DNA of 18,112 bases from Pseudomonadota bacterium (GTDB lineage Bacteria > Pseudomonadota > Gammaproteobacteria > Pseudomonadales > UBA5518), in NCBI GenBank assembly GCA_963204845.1, contig CAUJIL010000213.1, positions 1 to 18,112 of the forward strand. Reading direction: 5' to 3'. The position numbers were made by a program, and so were the translations under genes. Positions 1-7,671 of this stretch are shown here, one piece after another (position 1 is the stretch's first letter; every line of letters starts with the position of its first letter). The notes beneath the pieces are model-generated. The model was not told where the DNA came from, ran no database searches, and worked only from the letters and a program-made list of their open reading frames with translations.

Positions 1-1188
<1,188 letters not shown>

Positions 1189-1443
1189 GTGTCGATGTGT
1201 AGATGTGTGGAGTTGTACGGGAGGGTGGAAACCGTGCGTCGCCGGAAGGCAGGACGCGAGGATGCCCGCAAGTCACGCCGGGGAGCGCAGATCCAGACGC
1301 GGAAACGAGGATGGAAGCGACGAACCGGAAGTGACCGAACGGAACGAATGCACTGGAACCGGCGCAAATGTAGCACGCGTCGACGGCGCCAGTCCAGCGC
1401 CGCGACGCATTCGATGCAGGGGCGTGCGCGGGTCCCGCGGGGC
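1189..1443 (-). promoter_or_regulatory. rho leader: C-rich, G-poor rut-like region with a possible leader ORF
   Basis: This gap between trxA and rho, read on the minus strand, has TTCC recurring about seven times and by my hand count of 1191-1370 holds 71 C, 40 G, 48 T and 21 A. Such a C-over-G excess is the known signature of Rho utilisation sites, and E. coli rho is autoregulated by Rho-dependent attenuation in its leader. A GTG-started 63-codon frame (1376 to 1185) runs through the region and its TGA overlaps the rho ATG as ATGA, which could couple translation; its product is Arg/Ser/Pro-rich and resembles no protein I know, so it may be chance. A small stem (CGGCGC 1384-1389 with GCGCCG 1397-1402, 7-nt loop) lies near its upstream end. 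The composition is seen; the regulation is inferred. Confidence 0.5.
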
Positions 1444-1773
1444 TCAGGCGATCGCGGCGTCGATGAAGCTCGCCAGCTGCGAACGCGACACTGCGCCCAC
1501 CTTGGTGGCCTCGAGGTTGCCGTCGACGAACACCATCAGCGTCGGGATGCCGCGGATCGCGTAGCGCGCGGGCGTCTCGTTGTTCGCGTCCACGTCCATC
1601 TTGCACACCTTCAGTCGGCCGGCGTAGTCACGCGCGATCTCGTCCAGCACCGGCGCGATCATCTTGCACGGGCCGCACCATTCGGCCCAGTAATCGACGA
1701 GGACCGGTAGCCGCGACTTCAGGACTTCGTCCTCGAAGCTCGCGTCGGTTACATGGACGATATTGGCGCTCAT
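1444..1773 (-). CDS. trxA: Thioredoxin 1
   Basis: Cytoplasmic 109-residue thioredoxin, the general protein disulfide reductase that is recharged by thioredoxin reductase and feeds ribonucleotide reductase, methionine sulfoxide reductases and peroxidases. The active site WCGPC is at residues 32-36, the buried Asp at 27 (VDYW), and the cis-Pro loop GIPTL with Pro77, all where the family expects them. Length matches E. coli TrxA (109). The ATG at 1773 has a duplicated GGAGAC just upstream (1778-1789 on the plus strand), giving a well-spaced ribosome binding site. It is first in a trxA-rho arrangement and has an extended -10 promoter about 45 bases upstream. It faces away from the FKBP gene. Confidence 0.97.
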   Translation of the reverse strand: MSANIVHVTDASFEDEVLKSRLPVLVDYWAEWCGPCKMIAPVLDEIARDYAGRLKVCKMDVDANNETPARYAIRGIPTLMVFVDGNLEATKVGAVSRSQLASFIDAAIA

Positions 1774-1815
1774 CGCAGTCTCCGTCTCCAGGGGCGCAGT
1801 GGCAGCAGAGCGCGA

Positions 1816-1846
1816 ATCATAGCACCCGCGCTCGCCGGGACCGCAA
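1816..1846 (-). promoter_or_regulatory. Probable sigma70 promoter of trxA (extended -10)
   Basis: On the minus strand TGC-TATGAT (positions 1824 to 1816) forms an extended -10 element (TGn plus a five-of-six match to TATAAT). A TTGCGG hexamer (1846 to 1841) sits 19 bases upstream, a little long, but an extended -10 tolerates a weak -35. Transcription would start near 1809, leaving a leader of about 36 nt before trxA. Confidence 0.5.
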
Positions 1847-1871
1847 CCTGCGGGCGTCCTCCCGCGGACTC

Positions 1872-1913
1872 GAGGCGCCCGGGGAGCGCGCGTATCCAGC
1901 GCGCGGGCGCCTC
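1872..1913. repeat. Inverted repeat in the trxA/FKBP divergent region
   Basis: GAGGCGCCC (1872-1880) is the exact reverse complement of GGGCGCCTC (1905-1913), and inside it GCGCGC (1886-1891) pairs with GCGCGC (1899-1904), leaving a 7-nt loop and a 5-nt left-hand bulge. It ends three bases before a TATGAT hexamer (1917-1922) that could be the -10 of the FKBP gene, so it occupies the place of that promoter's -35. It has no T-run on either side, so it is not an intrinsic terminator. It may be an operator or only a GC-rich coincidence. Confidence 0.4.
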
Positions 1914-1916
1914 ATG

Positions 1917-1922
1917 TATGAT
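1917..1922 (+). promoter_or_regulatory. Candidate -10 hexamer for the FKBP gene
   Basis: TATGAT lies 44 bases before the FKBP start codon, at a distance that would give a leader of about 38 nt. No recognisable -35 is present at 16-18 bases upstream, where the inverted repeat lies, so use of this promoter might need an activator. The same hexamer serves as the -10 of the divergent trxA promoter. Confidence 0.3.
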
Positions 1923-1966
1923 GCCCGGCTTCCGCGCCCGCGCGCGTCAACCCCCGAGGAATCCGC

Positions 1967-2734
1967 ATGAACCGTTCCGCCGCCTTACCACTGGCCCTGT
2001 GCGCCGCGCTGCTCGCGCTCGGCGGATGCAAGGACGAGGAAGCGCCTGCCGCCGAAGCCCCGCAGGCGACCGGCGCGGCGCAATTCACCACCGACGCGCA
2101 GCGCATGGGCTACAGCCTCGGCGCGTCCATGGGCCAGCAGTTCCGCAACGACCGCCTGCAGGTCGACGCCGATGCACTCGCGCGCGGCGTGCGCGAAGGT
2201 TTCACCGGCGCGCTGTCGATGAGCGAAGACGAGATCATGGCGGGCATGCAGCAACTGCAGAAGTCGCACACCGAGCGGATGCAGGCCGAACAGGCGGAAC
2301 TCGCGACGAAGAACAGCAGCACGGGCGAGGCTTTCCTGAAGGAAAACGGGGCGAAGGAAGGCGTGGTCACGACCGCGAGCGGGCTGCAGTACCGGGTGCT
2401 GACCGCCGGCACCGGACCGAAGCCGGGCGCCGACGACACCGTGAATGTGCACTACACCGGAACGCTGCTCGACGGCACGGAATTCGACAGCTCGGTCACC
2501 CGGGGCGAGCCGGTGACCTTCCCGGTCAACGGCGTGATCCCGGGTTGGGTCGAGGCATTGCAGCTGATGCCGGTCGGCTCGAAGTGGGAACTGGTGATCC
2601 CGTCCGAGCTCGCGTACGGCCCCGGCGGCGCCGGCGGCCAGATCGGGCCGAACGCCGTGCTGAAATTCGAGGTCGAACTGCTCGGCATCGAAGCGCCGGA
2701 ACAGGCGACCGAACAGGCACCGGCCGCCGACTGA
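1967..2734 (+). CDS. FKBP-type peptidyl-prolyl isomerase, lipoprotein (FkpA/Mip-like)
   Basis: Envelope prolyl cis-trans isomerase and chaperone of 255 residues. The N-terminus is a lipoprotein signal (hydrophobic LPLALCAALLALGG followed by Cys21, lipobox ALGGC); Lys-Asp after the Cys does not by itself settle inner versus outer membrane. Residues about 35-125 form the helical FKBP_N dimerisation domain (FTTDAQRMGYSLGASMG onward), and about 130-240 the FKBP catalytic domain with YTGTLLDGTEFDSS, PGWVEAL, GSKWELVIP and AYGPGGAGGQIGPNAVL. The tail EQATEQAPAAD is low complexity, as in many FkpA proteins. The start at 1967 has GAGGA six bases upstream. E. coli FkpA is soluble and Legionella Mip is membrane-associated, so I do not assign an orthologue. 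Its 3' end is overlapped by the convergent rsd frame. Confidence 0.94.
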   Translation: MNRSAALPLALCAALLALGGCKDEEAPAAEAPQATGAAQFTTDAQRMGYSLGASMGQQFRNDRLQVDADALARGVREGFTGALSMSEDEIMAGMQQLQKSHTERMQAEQAELATKNSSTGEAFLKENGAKEGVVTTASGLQYRVLTAGTGPKPGADDTVNVHYTGTLLDGTEFDSSVTRGEPVTFPVNGVIPGWVEALQLMPVGSKWELVIPSELAYGPGGAGGQIGPNAVLKFEVELLGIEAPEQATEQAPAAD

Positions 2735-3218
2735 GGCCGGCGCGCGGCGCGCGGTCCCAGGCGACCGCGCGCCGCGGCATGTGCATCCGCCAGATCAGCG
2801 CGTCCTCGCGGTCGAAGCGCTCGGCCAGGATCTGGCCGAGCCGCGACAGTTCCACCGCCAGATCACGACCGCTGCCGCCGTTGAAGAAGTGATCGTTGAA
2901 GTCGAGCGCGACGCCCGTGGTCGGCACGATGCTCGCGTAGAGGCGGGCGGCCTCGCGGCAGCGCCGCGCGCCGAAGCGCTCGCCTTCCTCGAGCAACGCA
3001 CAGAAGACCTCGAAGTGTCCGGCCGACACGTAATCGACCAGTACCTCGCAGAAGCGATCCAGCGTCTGGCGCATCTCGGAGCGACGCGCACCGGCCTTGA
3101 CCCGGCCGCTCAGTTCGCACAGCAGGCTCAACAACTGCTGACGCTCGGCCAGCCAGCGCTGCAACAGCACGTCGACGGCACGCCAGCGATCCCCGTTCCG
3201 GTTGATTTTCTTGTTCAT
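2526..3218 (-). CDS. rsd: Rsd/AlgQ-family anti-sigma70 regulator with an unusual C-terminal extension
   Basis: Rsd binds the housekeeping sigma factor and shifts RNA polymerase toward alternative sigmas; AlgQ is the pseudomonad member. Residues 10-150 carry the family pattern: DRW...LLQRWLAERQQLL, FCEVLVDYVSAGHFEVF (closest to AlgQ, including the DYVSAGHFE core), and LGQILAERFDREDALI. The family is about 155-165 residues, but here no stop occurs at that point: the frame runs to 230 residues, and the last 70 or so are an Arg/Pro-rich tail encoded antisense to the FKBP domain. The tail is unlikely to be a folded domain; a lost stop or a sequencing frameshift could explain it. The ATG at 3218 has AGGGGA seven bases upstream; an ATG six codons further upstream lacks one. 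It lies downstream of dsbB, as algQ does beside dsbH in Pseudomonas. Confidence 0.88.
   Translation of the reverse strand: MNKKINRNGDRWRAVDVLLQRWLAERQQLLSLLCELSGRVKAGARRSEMRQTLDRFCEVLVDYVSAGHFEVFCALLEEGERFGARRCREAARLYASIVPTTGVALDFNDHFFNGGSGRDLAVELSRLGQILAERFDREDALIWRMHMPRRAVAWDRAPRAGLSRRPVPVRSPVPALRCRAVRPRISARRSARSGRRRRRGRTRARTGSPVPTSSRPASAAMPRPNPGSRR
2743..2776. terminator. 14-bp GC hairpin after the FKBP gene
   Basis: A perfect 14-bp inverted repeat (2743-2756 with 2763-2776) with a 6-nt loop starts eight bases after the FKBP stop codon. It lacks a T-run in either direction, so it is not a standard intrinsic terminator; it could protect the 3' end of the message or pause polymerase ahead of Rho. 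It also falls exactly where the conserved part of the convergent rsd gene ends. Confidence 0.5.
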
Positions 3219-3286
3219 TGCGAATCCCCTTGCCATCGACCCGCCGGCGTACCGGCAGTCATCCCTGAAATTCCTTCTCGTTCAGG

Positions 3287-3314
3287 AGAGTAGCAAGGAT
3301 TTGCTGAGAAACAA
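3287..3314 (-). promoter_or_regulatory. Probable rsd promoter (extended -10)
   Basis: In a locally AT-richer stretch, the minus strand reads TTGTTT (3314 to 3309), a 16-base spacer, then TGC-TACTCT (3295 to 3287), an extended -10 with a matching -35 start (TTG). Transcription would begin near 3280, giving a leader of about 60 nt. A short inverted repeat, CCTGAA (3264-3269) and TTCAGG (3281-3286), straddles the predicted start. It implies that rsd can be expressed independently of dsbB. Confidence 0.4.
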
Positions 3315-3342
3315 CTTCAGCTTTCTGGCGTAACCGCAATAT

Positions 3343-3843
3343 TCACGTTCGTGGCCGCAGACCGTTCCAGAGCGCGACCAGCAGGAAGCCCGCGAACGCC
3401 AGCAGCGTCCACGCCGGGATCGACAGCCCCAGCAACGTCCAGTCGACCGTCGCACAGTTGCCGTCGCCCTGCAGCAGCAGGCGCAAGGCATCCTTCAGGG
3501 GAAACGCGTCGAACATGTACGCAAGGTCGGGGCCGCAGGCCGGCGCCAGTTCCGGCGGCAGGCTCTGCAGCCACACGTGGCGCGCCGACACCGAGCCGCC
3601 GGCCACGCACAGCAGCGCGGCCAGCGCGCTGTACACGCGCACCCCGCGCGCCCCGGGTCCGTGCAGCGCCGCGACCAGGCCGGTCAACCCCAGCAGCACG
3701 AGGAAGATGCGCTGCGTCATGCACAGCGGGCACGGCTCCAGGCCCTCGGCGTACTGCAGCCAGTATCCGAAGCCCATCATCGCCGCCGTGGCGACGAAGA
3801 TGACCAGAAACAGGTGTCGGGAACGGATCCACGCGGGCAGCAT
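3343..3843 (-). CDS. dsbB: Disulfide bond formation protein B (DsbB/DsbH family)
   Basis: Inner-membrane quinone-linked oxidase that reoxidises the periplasmic thiol oxidase DsbA. The 166-residue protein has four hydrophobic segments (about residues 9-28, 43-60, 69-84 and 137-158). The first periplasmic redox pair is CPLC (Cys38, Cys41), followed by Arg45 where the family keeps an Arg near the quinone; the second pair is Cys103 and Cys130, separated by FPLKDALRLLLQGDGN. All four functional cysteines are thus present. I start at the ATG at 3843 because GGAG lies five bases before it; an ATG ten codons upstream would add an unconserved hydrophilic stretch. No dsbA is in view. It is upstream of rsd with a 124-base gap. 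Confidence 0.95.
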   Translation of the reverse strand: MLPAWIRSRHLFLVIFVATAAMMGFGYWLQYAEGLEPCPLCMTQRIFLVLLGLTGLVAALHGPGARGVRVYSALAALLCVAGGSVSARHVWLQSLPPELAPACGPDLAYMFDAFPLKDALRLLLQGDGNCATVDWTLLGLSIPAWTLLAFAGFLLVALWNGLRPRT

Positions 3844-3956
3844 CGTCACTCCAGCTTCGCCATGCGGGCGCACACGCTAGGGGAAGCGCCGGCGCGGGTC
3901 AATCGTGGGCGCGGCTCGTGTATCCTGTGAACCCCCAGTTGACCGGGATACCACCG

Positions 3957-4439
3957 ATGCCGCTCGCTCGCCATCTGTTCGCGTTCGCGCTGCTGCTGCT
4001 CGCGCCGCTAGGCGTGCTGGCGAGTTCCGCCGGGGAAGAGCCGGGCCCGGCACGCGACTTCGAGTACATCGAGATGCTGCCCGCGTTCGTGGTCAACATC
4101 GGCAGCAGCGGCCGCATCGCGTTCCTGAAGACCGAGGTCTCGCTGCGCGCCAGCGCCCAGGCCGCGCCGCTGGTGCGCCATCACATGCCCGCGCTGCGCC
4201 ACGAGATGATCATGCTGCTGGGCCGCGAGAGCACCGAATCGCTGGCCTCGTCCGAGCGGCGTGAAGCGCTGCGCACGGAGGCGCTGCAGACCCTGCGGCA
4301 GGTGCTCGCCGATGCAGGACCGGCACCGGGCGCCGGCGACGAGGATGCCGACGACGAGGGGCACGCCCCGCCGGGCGAGGGTCACGCCGAGGACGCCATC
4401 CAGGACCTGATGTTCACGTCGTTCATCACCCAGCGCTGA
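3957..4439 (+). CDS. Stand-alone, secreted FliL-family protein
   Basis: A 160-residue protein of the FliL family, whose classic member is a single-pass stator-associated protein of the flagellar basal body. The conserved parts are here: FEYIEMLPAFVVNIG (35-49), IAFLKTEVSLRA (54-65), HHMPALRHEMIMLLGRES (75-92), EALRTEALQTLRQVL (104-117) and the ending LMFTSFITQR. Instead of a cytoplasmic tail and membrane anchor, the N-terminus looks like a cleavable signal peptide (hydrophobic 7-21, then LASSA). Residues 121-149 are an acidic, His-containing insertion (GDEDADDEGH, EGHAED) before the last strand. No flagellar gene is nearby, so a motility role is doubtful. The ATG at 3957 is preferred for its signal peptide; GGGA lies nine bases before it. 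Its last 14 bases overlap convergently with acpH. Confidence 0.82.
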   Translation: MPLARHLFAFALLLLAPLGVLASSAGEEPGPARDFEYIEMLPAFVVNIGSSGRIAFLKTEVSLRASAQAAPLVRHHMPALRHEMIMLLGRESTESLASSERREALRTEALQTLRQVLADAGPAPGAGDEDADDEGHAPPGEGHAEDAIQDLMFTSFITQR

Positions 4440-5025
4440 ACCCGCCGCGGAACTCCGCCGCCGCAGCCGCCGCCTGCAGGCGCGGATACAGCGCGAGGAA
4501 CACGGCTTCGACCTCGTCGATGCGCTCCCAGGCGCGCGCGACGGTCACCCGCATCGCATCGCTCCGACCCAGCCGCGCTCCGAGGTGCTCCAGCGTGCCG
4601 TCGACGATCGCCTGCTCGCCGTAGCGCAGCAGCAGTTCGTGCTCGACGATGCGCCCGGCCTGGCGTCGCGCCGGCGGCGGCAGCACGTCACGGTGGCGAT
4701 CGAGCATCGCGCAGACCTCGGCGGCGAATGCCGGCAGCGGCGTGGTCGCGAAGCGCTGCCAGTGGCGCGTCAGCAGGTAATCGAGGAACACGTCGAGCAC
4801 GATGCCGGCCAGGCGGCGCCCGGGTCCGGCGAAACCCGCGCGCAGCGCCCGCAGATCGTGGTCGGCGTCGGTGAGCGCGTCGATCCGCCGGTGCAGCCGC
4901 ACCCCGCGCTCGAGCGCGGCCGGCAGCGCTCCGCACAGCGGACCCTTCAGGTAATCACCGAGCAGGGCGCCGACCACGAGGTGCTCGCAGCCGGCCGCCA
5001 GATGGAAGTGCGCGAGATGGTTCAC
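4426..5025 (-). CDS. acpH: Acyl carrier protein phosphodiesterase (AcpH)
   Basis: AcpH removes the 4'-phosphopantetheine arm from acyl carrier protein, giving apo-ACP, and needs a divalent metal. The 199-residue product lines up with E. coli AcpH (193): the start MNHLAHFHLA, GALLGDYLKG with Asp24, the RLHRRIDALTD block (45-53), LDVFLDYLLTRHW (77-89), and a C-terminal LALYPRLQ. These His/Asp residues are the presumed metal-binding set. The start codon is GTG at 5025, only five bases after the gshA stop, with a poor ribosome binding site, so translation is probably coupled to gshA. The last 14 bases overlap the convergent FliL-like gene. Function is known from the family; nothing suggests inactivation. 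Confidence 0.9.
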   Translation of the reverse strand: MNHLAHFHLAAGCEHLVVGALLGDYLKGPLCGALPAALERGVRLHRRIDALTDADHDLRALRAGFAGPGRRLAGIVLDVFLDYLLTRHWQRFATTPLPAFAAEVCAMLDRHRDVLPPPARRQAGRIVEHELLLRYGEQAIVDGTLEHLGARLGRSDAMRVTVARAWERIDEVEAVFLALYPRLQAAAAAAEFRGGFSAG

Positions 5026-5030
5026 GCGCC

Positions 5031-6599
5031 CTACTGCGCGTAGTAGTTCGCCAGGTAGCGCTCGAACGGCAGCGTGTCGGCCGCCTCGATCGCGGCCTGC
5101 CCGGCGAGCGATTCGCGCGCGAGGCGGGCGAACCCGGCCTGGTCCGCCGTATCGAGGGGCCGGGCGAGGAAATGCGCGTGGTGCGCGCGCGAGCGCTCCA
5201 TCGCGAACCGGAAGAACGAGTCGCCGTGGTCGCGCACGGCCGCGAGCACGCGCGCCGACGGCGTCGCGTCAGGATCGCGCAGCCGTTCGCCCTGCGCCGC
5301 GATGCTCGCGCGATACTCCTCGCCGTGATGCGCGCTATCGAGCGCCTCGCCGGCCGCGGCGATGTCGGCGAGCAGCGACTCGCCGAGCGCGCGCAGCGCA
5401 ACTTCGGTGCCGTCGCTGCGGCATAGCCGCAGCGCGGGGTCGCGCCCGCGCTCCACGACCGCGAGCAGGTTCGCGCGCGCGATGCGCCGCCCCGCCGCAT
5501 CCGACGGCGGACTCTCCTGCAGCAGGCAGCAGAGCAGGAACGCGTCGAGGAAACGCGCGGTCGCCGCCGCGATGCCGATCGGCTCGAAGGGGTCGAGGTC
5601 CAGGCAGCGCACCTCGATGTATTCCACGCCGCGCTCGGCCAGCGCGCGCCGCGGCGACTCGCCGCTGCGCGTGACGCGCTTCGGGCGGATCGGCGCGTAG
5701 AACTCGTTCTCGATCTGCAGCAGGCTGGTGTTGAGCTGTCGCCAGCCATCGGCGCCGCGCACGCCGATGCGCTCGTAGTCCGGATGCGGCTCGCTGATCG
5801 CGCGGCCCAGCGCCTCGACGTACTCGTCGAGGCTGTTGTACGAGATCGCGATGCGCTCTTGCGCGCTGCTCTGGTAACCGAGGTCGCCCATGCGCAGCGA
5901 CGTGCCGTACGGCGCGTGCAGCGTGCCGCTGCCGAGCCGCTGCAGCCGGTGCACCCGGCCACCGACGAAGGTGGAACACAGCGCCGGCGAGGCACCGAAC
6001 AGGTAGACCAGCAGCCACGCGTTGCGGTGGAAATTGCGGATCAGCGCGAAATAGCGCTCGGTCCTGAAATCACCGGGTGCGAGCCGGCTGCCTTCGTGCA
6101 CGCGCAGCCACTCCCAGAACGCGTCGCCCAGCGAGAAGTTGTAATGCACGCCGGCGATCGTCTGCATCAGCCGGCCGTAGCGCCAGCCCAGCCCGATGCG
6201 GTAGACGGTCTTCATGCGCGCGACGTTCGAGTTGCCGTAGCGCGCCACCGGTATGTCCTCGTCGCGCTCGAGCACGCACGGCATGCTCGTGCCCCACAGC
6301 AGCTCGTCCCCTATCTGCGCGTGCACGTAGCGATGGACGCGGTCGAGCTCGTCGAGCGTGGCGGCGAGTTCGCCGTGGGCACCGGTGATGAACTCGAGCA
6401 GCGCTTCGGAATAGTCGGTGGTGATCGAGGGATGCGTCAGCGCGGAGCCTAGCGCGACGGGATGCGCGGTCTGCGCGAGACGGCCCTGCGGCGTGATGCG
6501 CAGGCTCTCCTTCTCGATGCCGCGGCGAATCGAGCCGAGCAGCGCGTCGTCGCGCACATCGACCAGAGCCGCGAGAGTCCGTCCGAAATGCGTGTCCAC
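5031..6599 (-). CDS. gshA: Glutamate-cysteine ligase (gamma-proteobacterial type)
   Basis: First step of glutathione synthesis: ATP-dependent joining of glutamate and cysteine in the cytoplasm. The 522-residue protein matches E. coli GshA (518) along its length, with GIEKESLRI (27-35, metal and glutamate ligands Glu29 and Glu31), HPSITTDYSEALLEFIT, LWGTSMPC, GVHYNFSL, RNFHRNAWLLVYLFGASPA, the LQIENEFYAPIRPKR block and GVEYIEVRCLDLDPF. The frame stays open far upstream across the antisense of the peroxidase and pump genes, so the start must be chosen. I choose GTG at 6599 because GAGGAG (6605-6610) is five bases before it and the protein then has family length; GTG at 6605 is within that ribosome binding site. 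No gshB is in view. acpH follows five bases later, and the DyP peroxidase is transcribed divergently. Confidence 0.96.
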   Translation of the reverse strand: MDTHFGRTLAALVDVRDDALLGSIRRGIEKESLRITPQGRLAQTAHPVALGSALTHPSITTDYSEALLEFITGAHGELAATLDELDRVHRYVHAQIGDELLWGTSMPCVLERDEDIPVARYGNSNVARMKTVYRIGLGWRYGRLMQTIAGVHYNFSLGDAFWEWLRVHEGSRLAPGDFRTERYFALIRNFHRNAWLLVYLFGASPALCSTFVGGRVHRLQRLGSGTLHAPYGTSLRMGDLGYQSSAQERIAISYNSLDEYVEALGRAISEPHPDYERIGVRGADGWRQLNTSLLQIENEFYAPIRPKRVTRSGESPRRALAERGVEYIEVRCLDLDPFEPIGIAAATARFLDAFLLCCLLQESPPSDAAGRRIARANLLAVVERGRDPALRLCRSDGTEVALRALGESLLADIAAAGEALDSAHHGEEYRASIAAQGERLRDPDATPSARVLAAVRDHGDSFFRFAMERSRAHHAHFLARPLDTADQAGFARLARESLAGQAAIEAADTLPFERYLANYYAQ

Positions 6600-6761
6600 G
6601 ATCACTCCTCGCACCGCACGCCACGCCTGTGGGTACGCGGGTCGCGAGAGTTTAGTGACGCGATCGGCGCAAGTACAGCATGCGCGCGACCCTGTAACAC
6701 GCGGGCCGGCCGTGGTAGGTTTGATCGCCGATCGCACAGGACGCCCACCGGAGACCCGCAG

Positions 6762-7664
6762 ATGCCGACGCCCCAGCCGGCGATATTCCGCGAAAAAACG
6801 CCGCATCATTATTTCCTCGAGTATCGACTGCGCCCGGGCTGGCACGCCGACGCGTTGAAGCGTTCGCTGAAGAGCGCGCTGGACGCGCGCCCCGAAGCCA
6901 CCAGCGTGCTGCTCGCCTTCGGGCGCGACGCCTGGGAGCGCCTGGCGCCCGACGCCATGCCGGACAACTTCATCGCGTTCCATCCGGTGCTCGGCCGGCA
7001 GGACCGTACCGCCCCGGGCACCCAGGGCGACCTGCTCTTCTGGCTGCACGGCGAACGTCACGACCTGAACCTGCAGTGCGCGCTCGCGATCGGTCGCGCG
7101 CTCGCCGGCCTCGCCACGCTGGAACTCGAACAGCACGGCTTCGTTTATCTGGACTCGCGCGATCTCACCGGCTTCATCGACGGCACCGAGAATCCGCACG
7201 ACGCAGAGGCGCGCGCCGCGGCACTGATCCCCGACGGCATGACCGGCGCCGGCGGCAGCTTCGTGCTGACGCAGCAGTGGGTGCACGACCTCGAGCGCTT
7301 CGGCGCGTTGCGCCAGGACGAACAGGAGGCGGTGTTCGGACGCACCCGCCCCGACAGCGTCGCGATCGACGACGCGCCACCGACCGCGCACGTGAAGCGG
7401 GTCGAACTCGAGGTCGACGGCGAGGAACTGAAGATCTACCGCCGCAGCGTGCCGTGGGGCGGGCTGCGCCAGCACGGGCTGTATTTCCTCGCGTTCTCGC
7501 GCGAGATCATGGTGTTCGCGATGCAGCTCGACCGCATGTTCGGCCGCGCCGACGACGGCCTGATGGACCGGCTCACTGAATTCAGCACGCCGGTGTCGGG
7601 GTCGTACTGGTACGCGCCGGCGCTGGAGACGCTGCGCGCTGCGGTCGGTTCGGTGCCGGAGTGA
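6762..7664 (+). CDS. DyP-type haem peroxidase (YfeX-like)
   Basis: A 300-residue dye-decolourising-type peroxidase, which uses haem and hydrogen peroxide to oxidise varied substrates. The family signature GFIDGTENP is at 137-145 with the distal Asp140; the proximal haem ligand is probably His210 (AHVKRVELE), and the conserved distal Arg is probably Arg227 (IYRRSVPWG). The C-terminal SREIMVFAMQLDRMFG and TPVSGSYWYAP also match E. coli YfeX. There is no Tat or Sec signal, so the enzyme should be cytoplasmic. It is not beside an encapsulin gene, and has no obvious C-terminal cargo peptide. ATG at 6762 has GGAG eight bases upstream. Its stop is seven bases before the RND adaptor gene, implying one transcript. 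Confidence 0.93.
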   Translation: MPTPQPAIFREKTPHHYFLEYRLRPGWHADALKRSLKSALDARPEATSVLLAFGRDAWERLAPDAMPDNFIAFHPVLGRQDRTAPGTQGDLLFWLHGERHDLNLQCALAIGRALAGLATLELEQHGFVYLDSRDLTGFIDGTENPHDAEARAAALIPDGMTGAGGSFVLTQQWVHDLERFGALRQDEQEAVFGRTRPDSVAIDDAPPTAHVKRVELEVDGEELKIYRRSVPWGGLRQHGLYFLAFSREIMVFAMQLDRMFGRADDGLMDRLTEFSTPVSGSYWYAPALETLRAAVGSVPE

Positions 7665-7671
7665 GCGCCAC

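Noticed and set aside
3918..3956. Start of the FliL-like gene 13 codons further upstream
   Set aside because: The earlier start (GTG at 3918) would put a hydrophilic, proline-rich stretch before the signal peptide; the ATG at 3957 gives a normal signal sequence.
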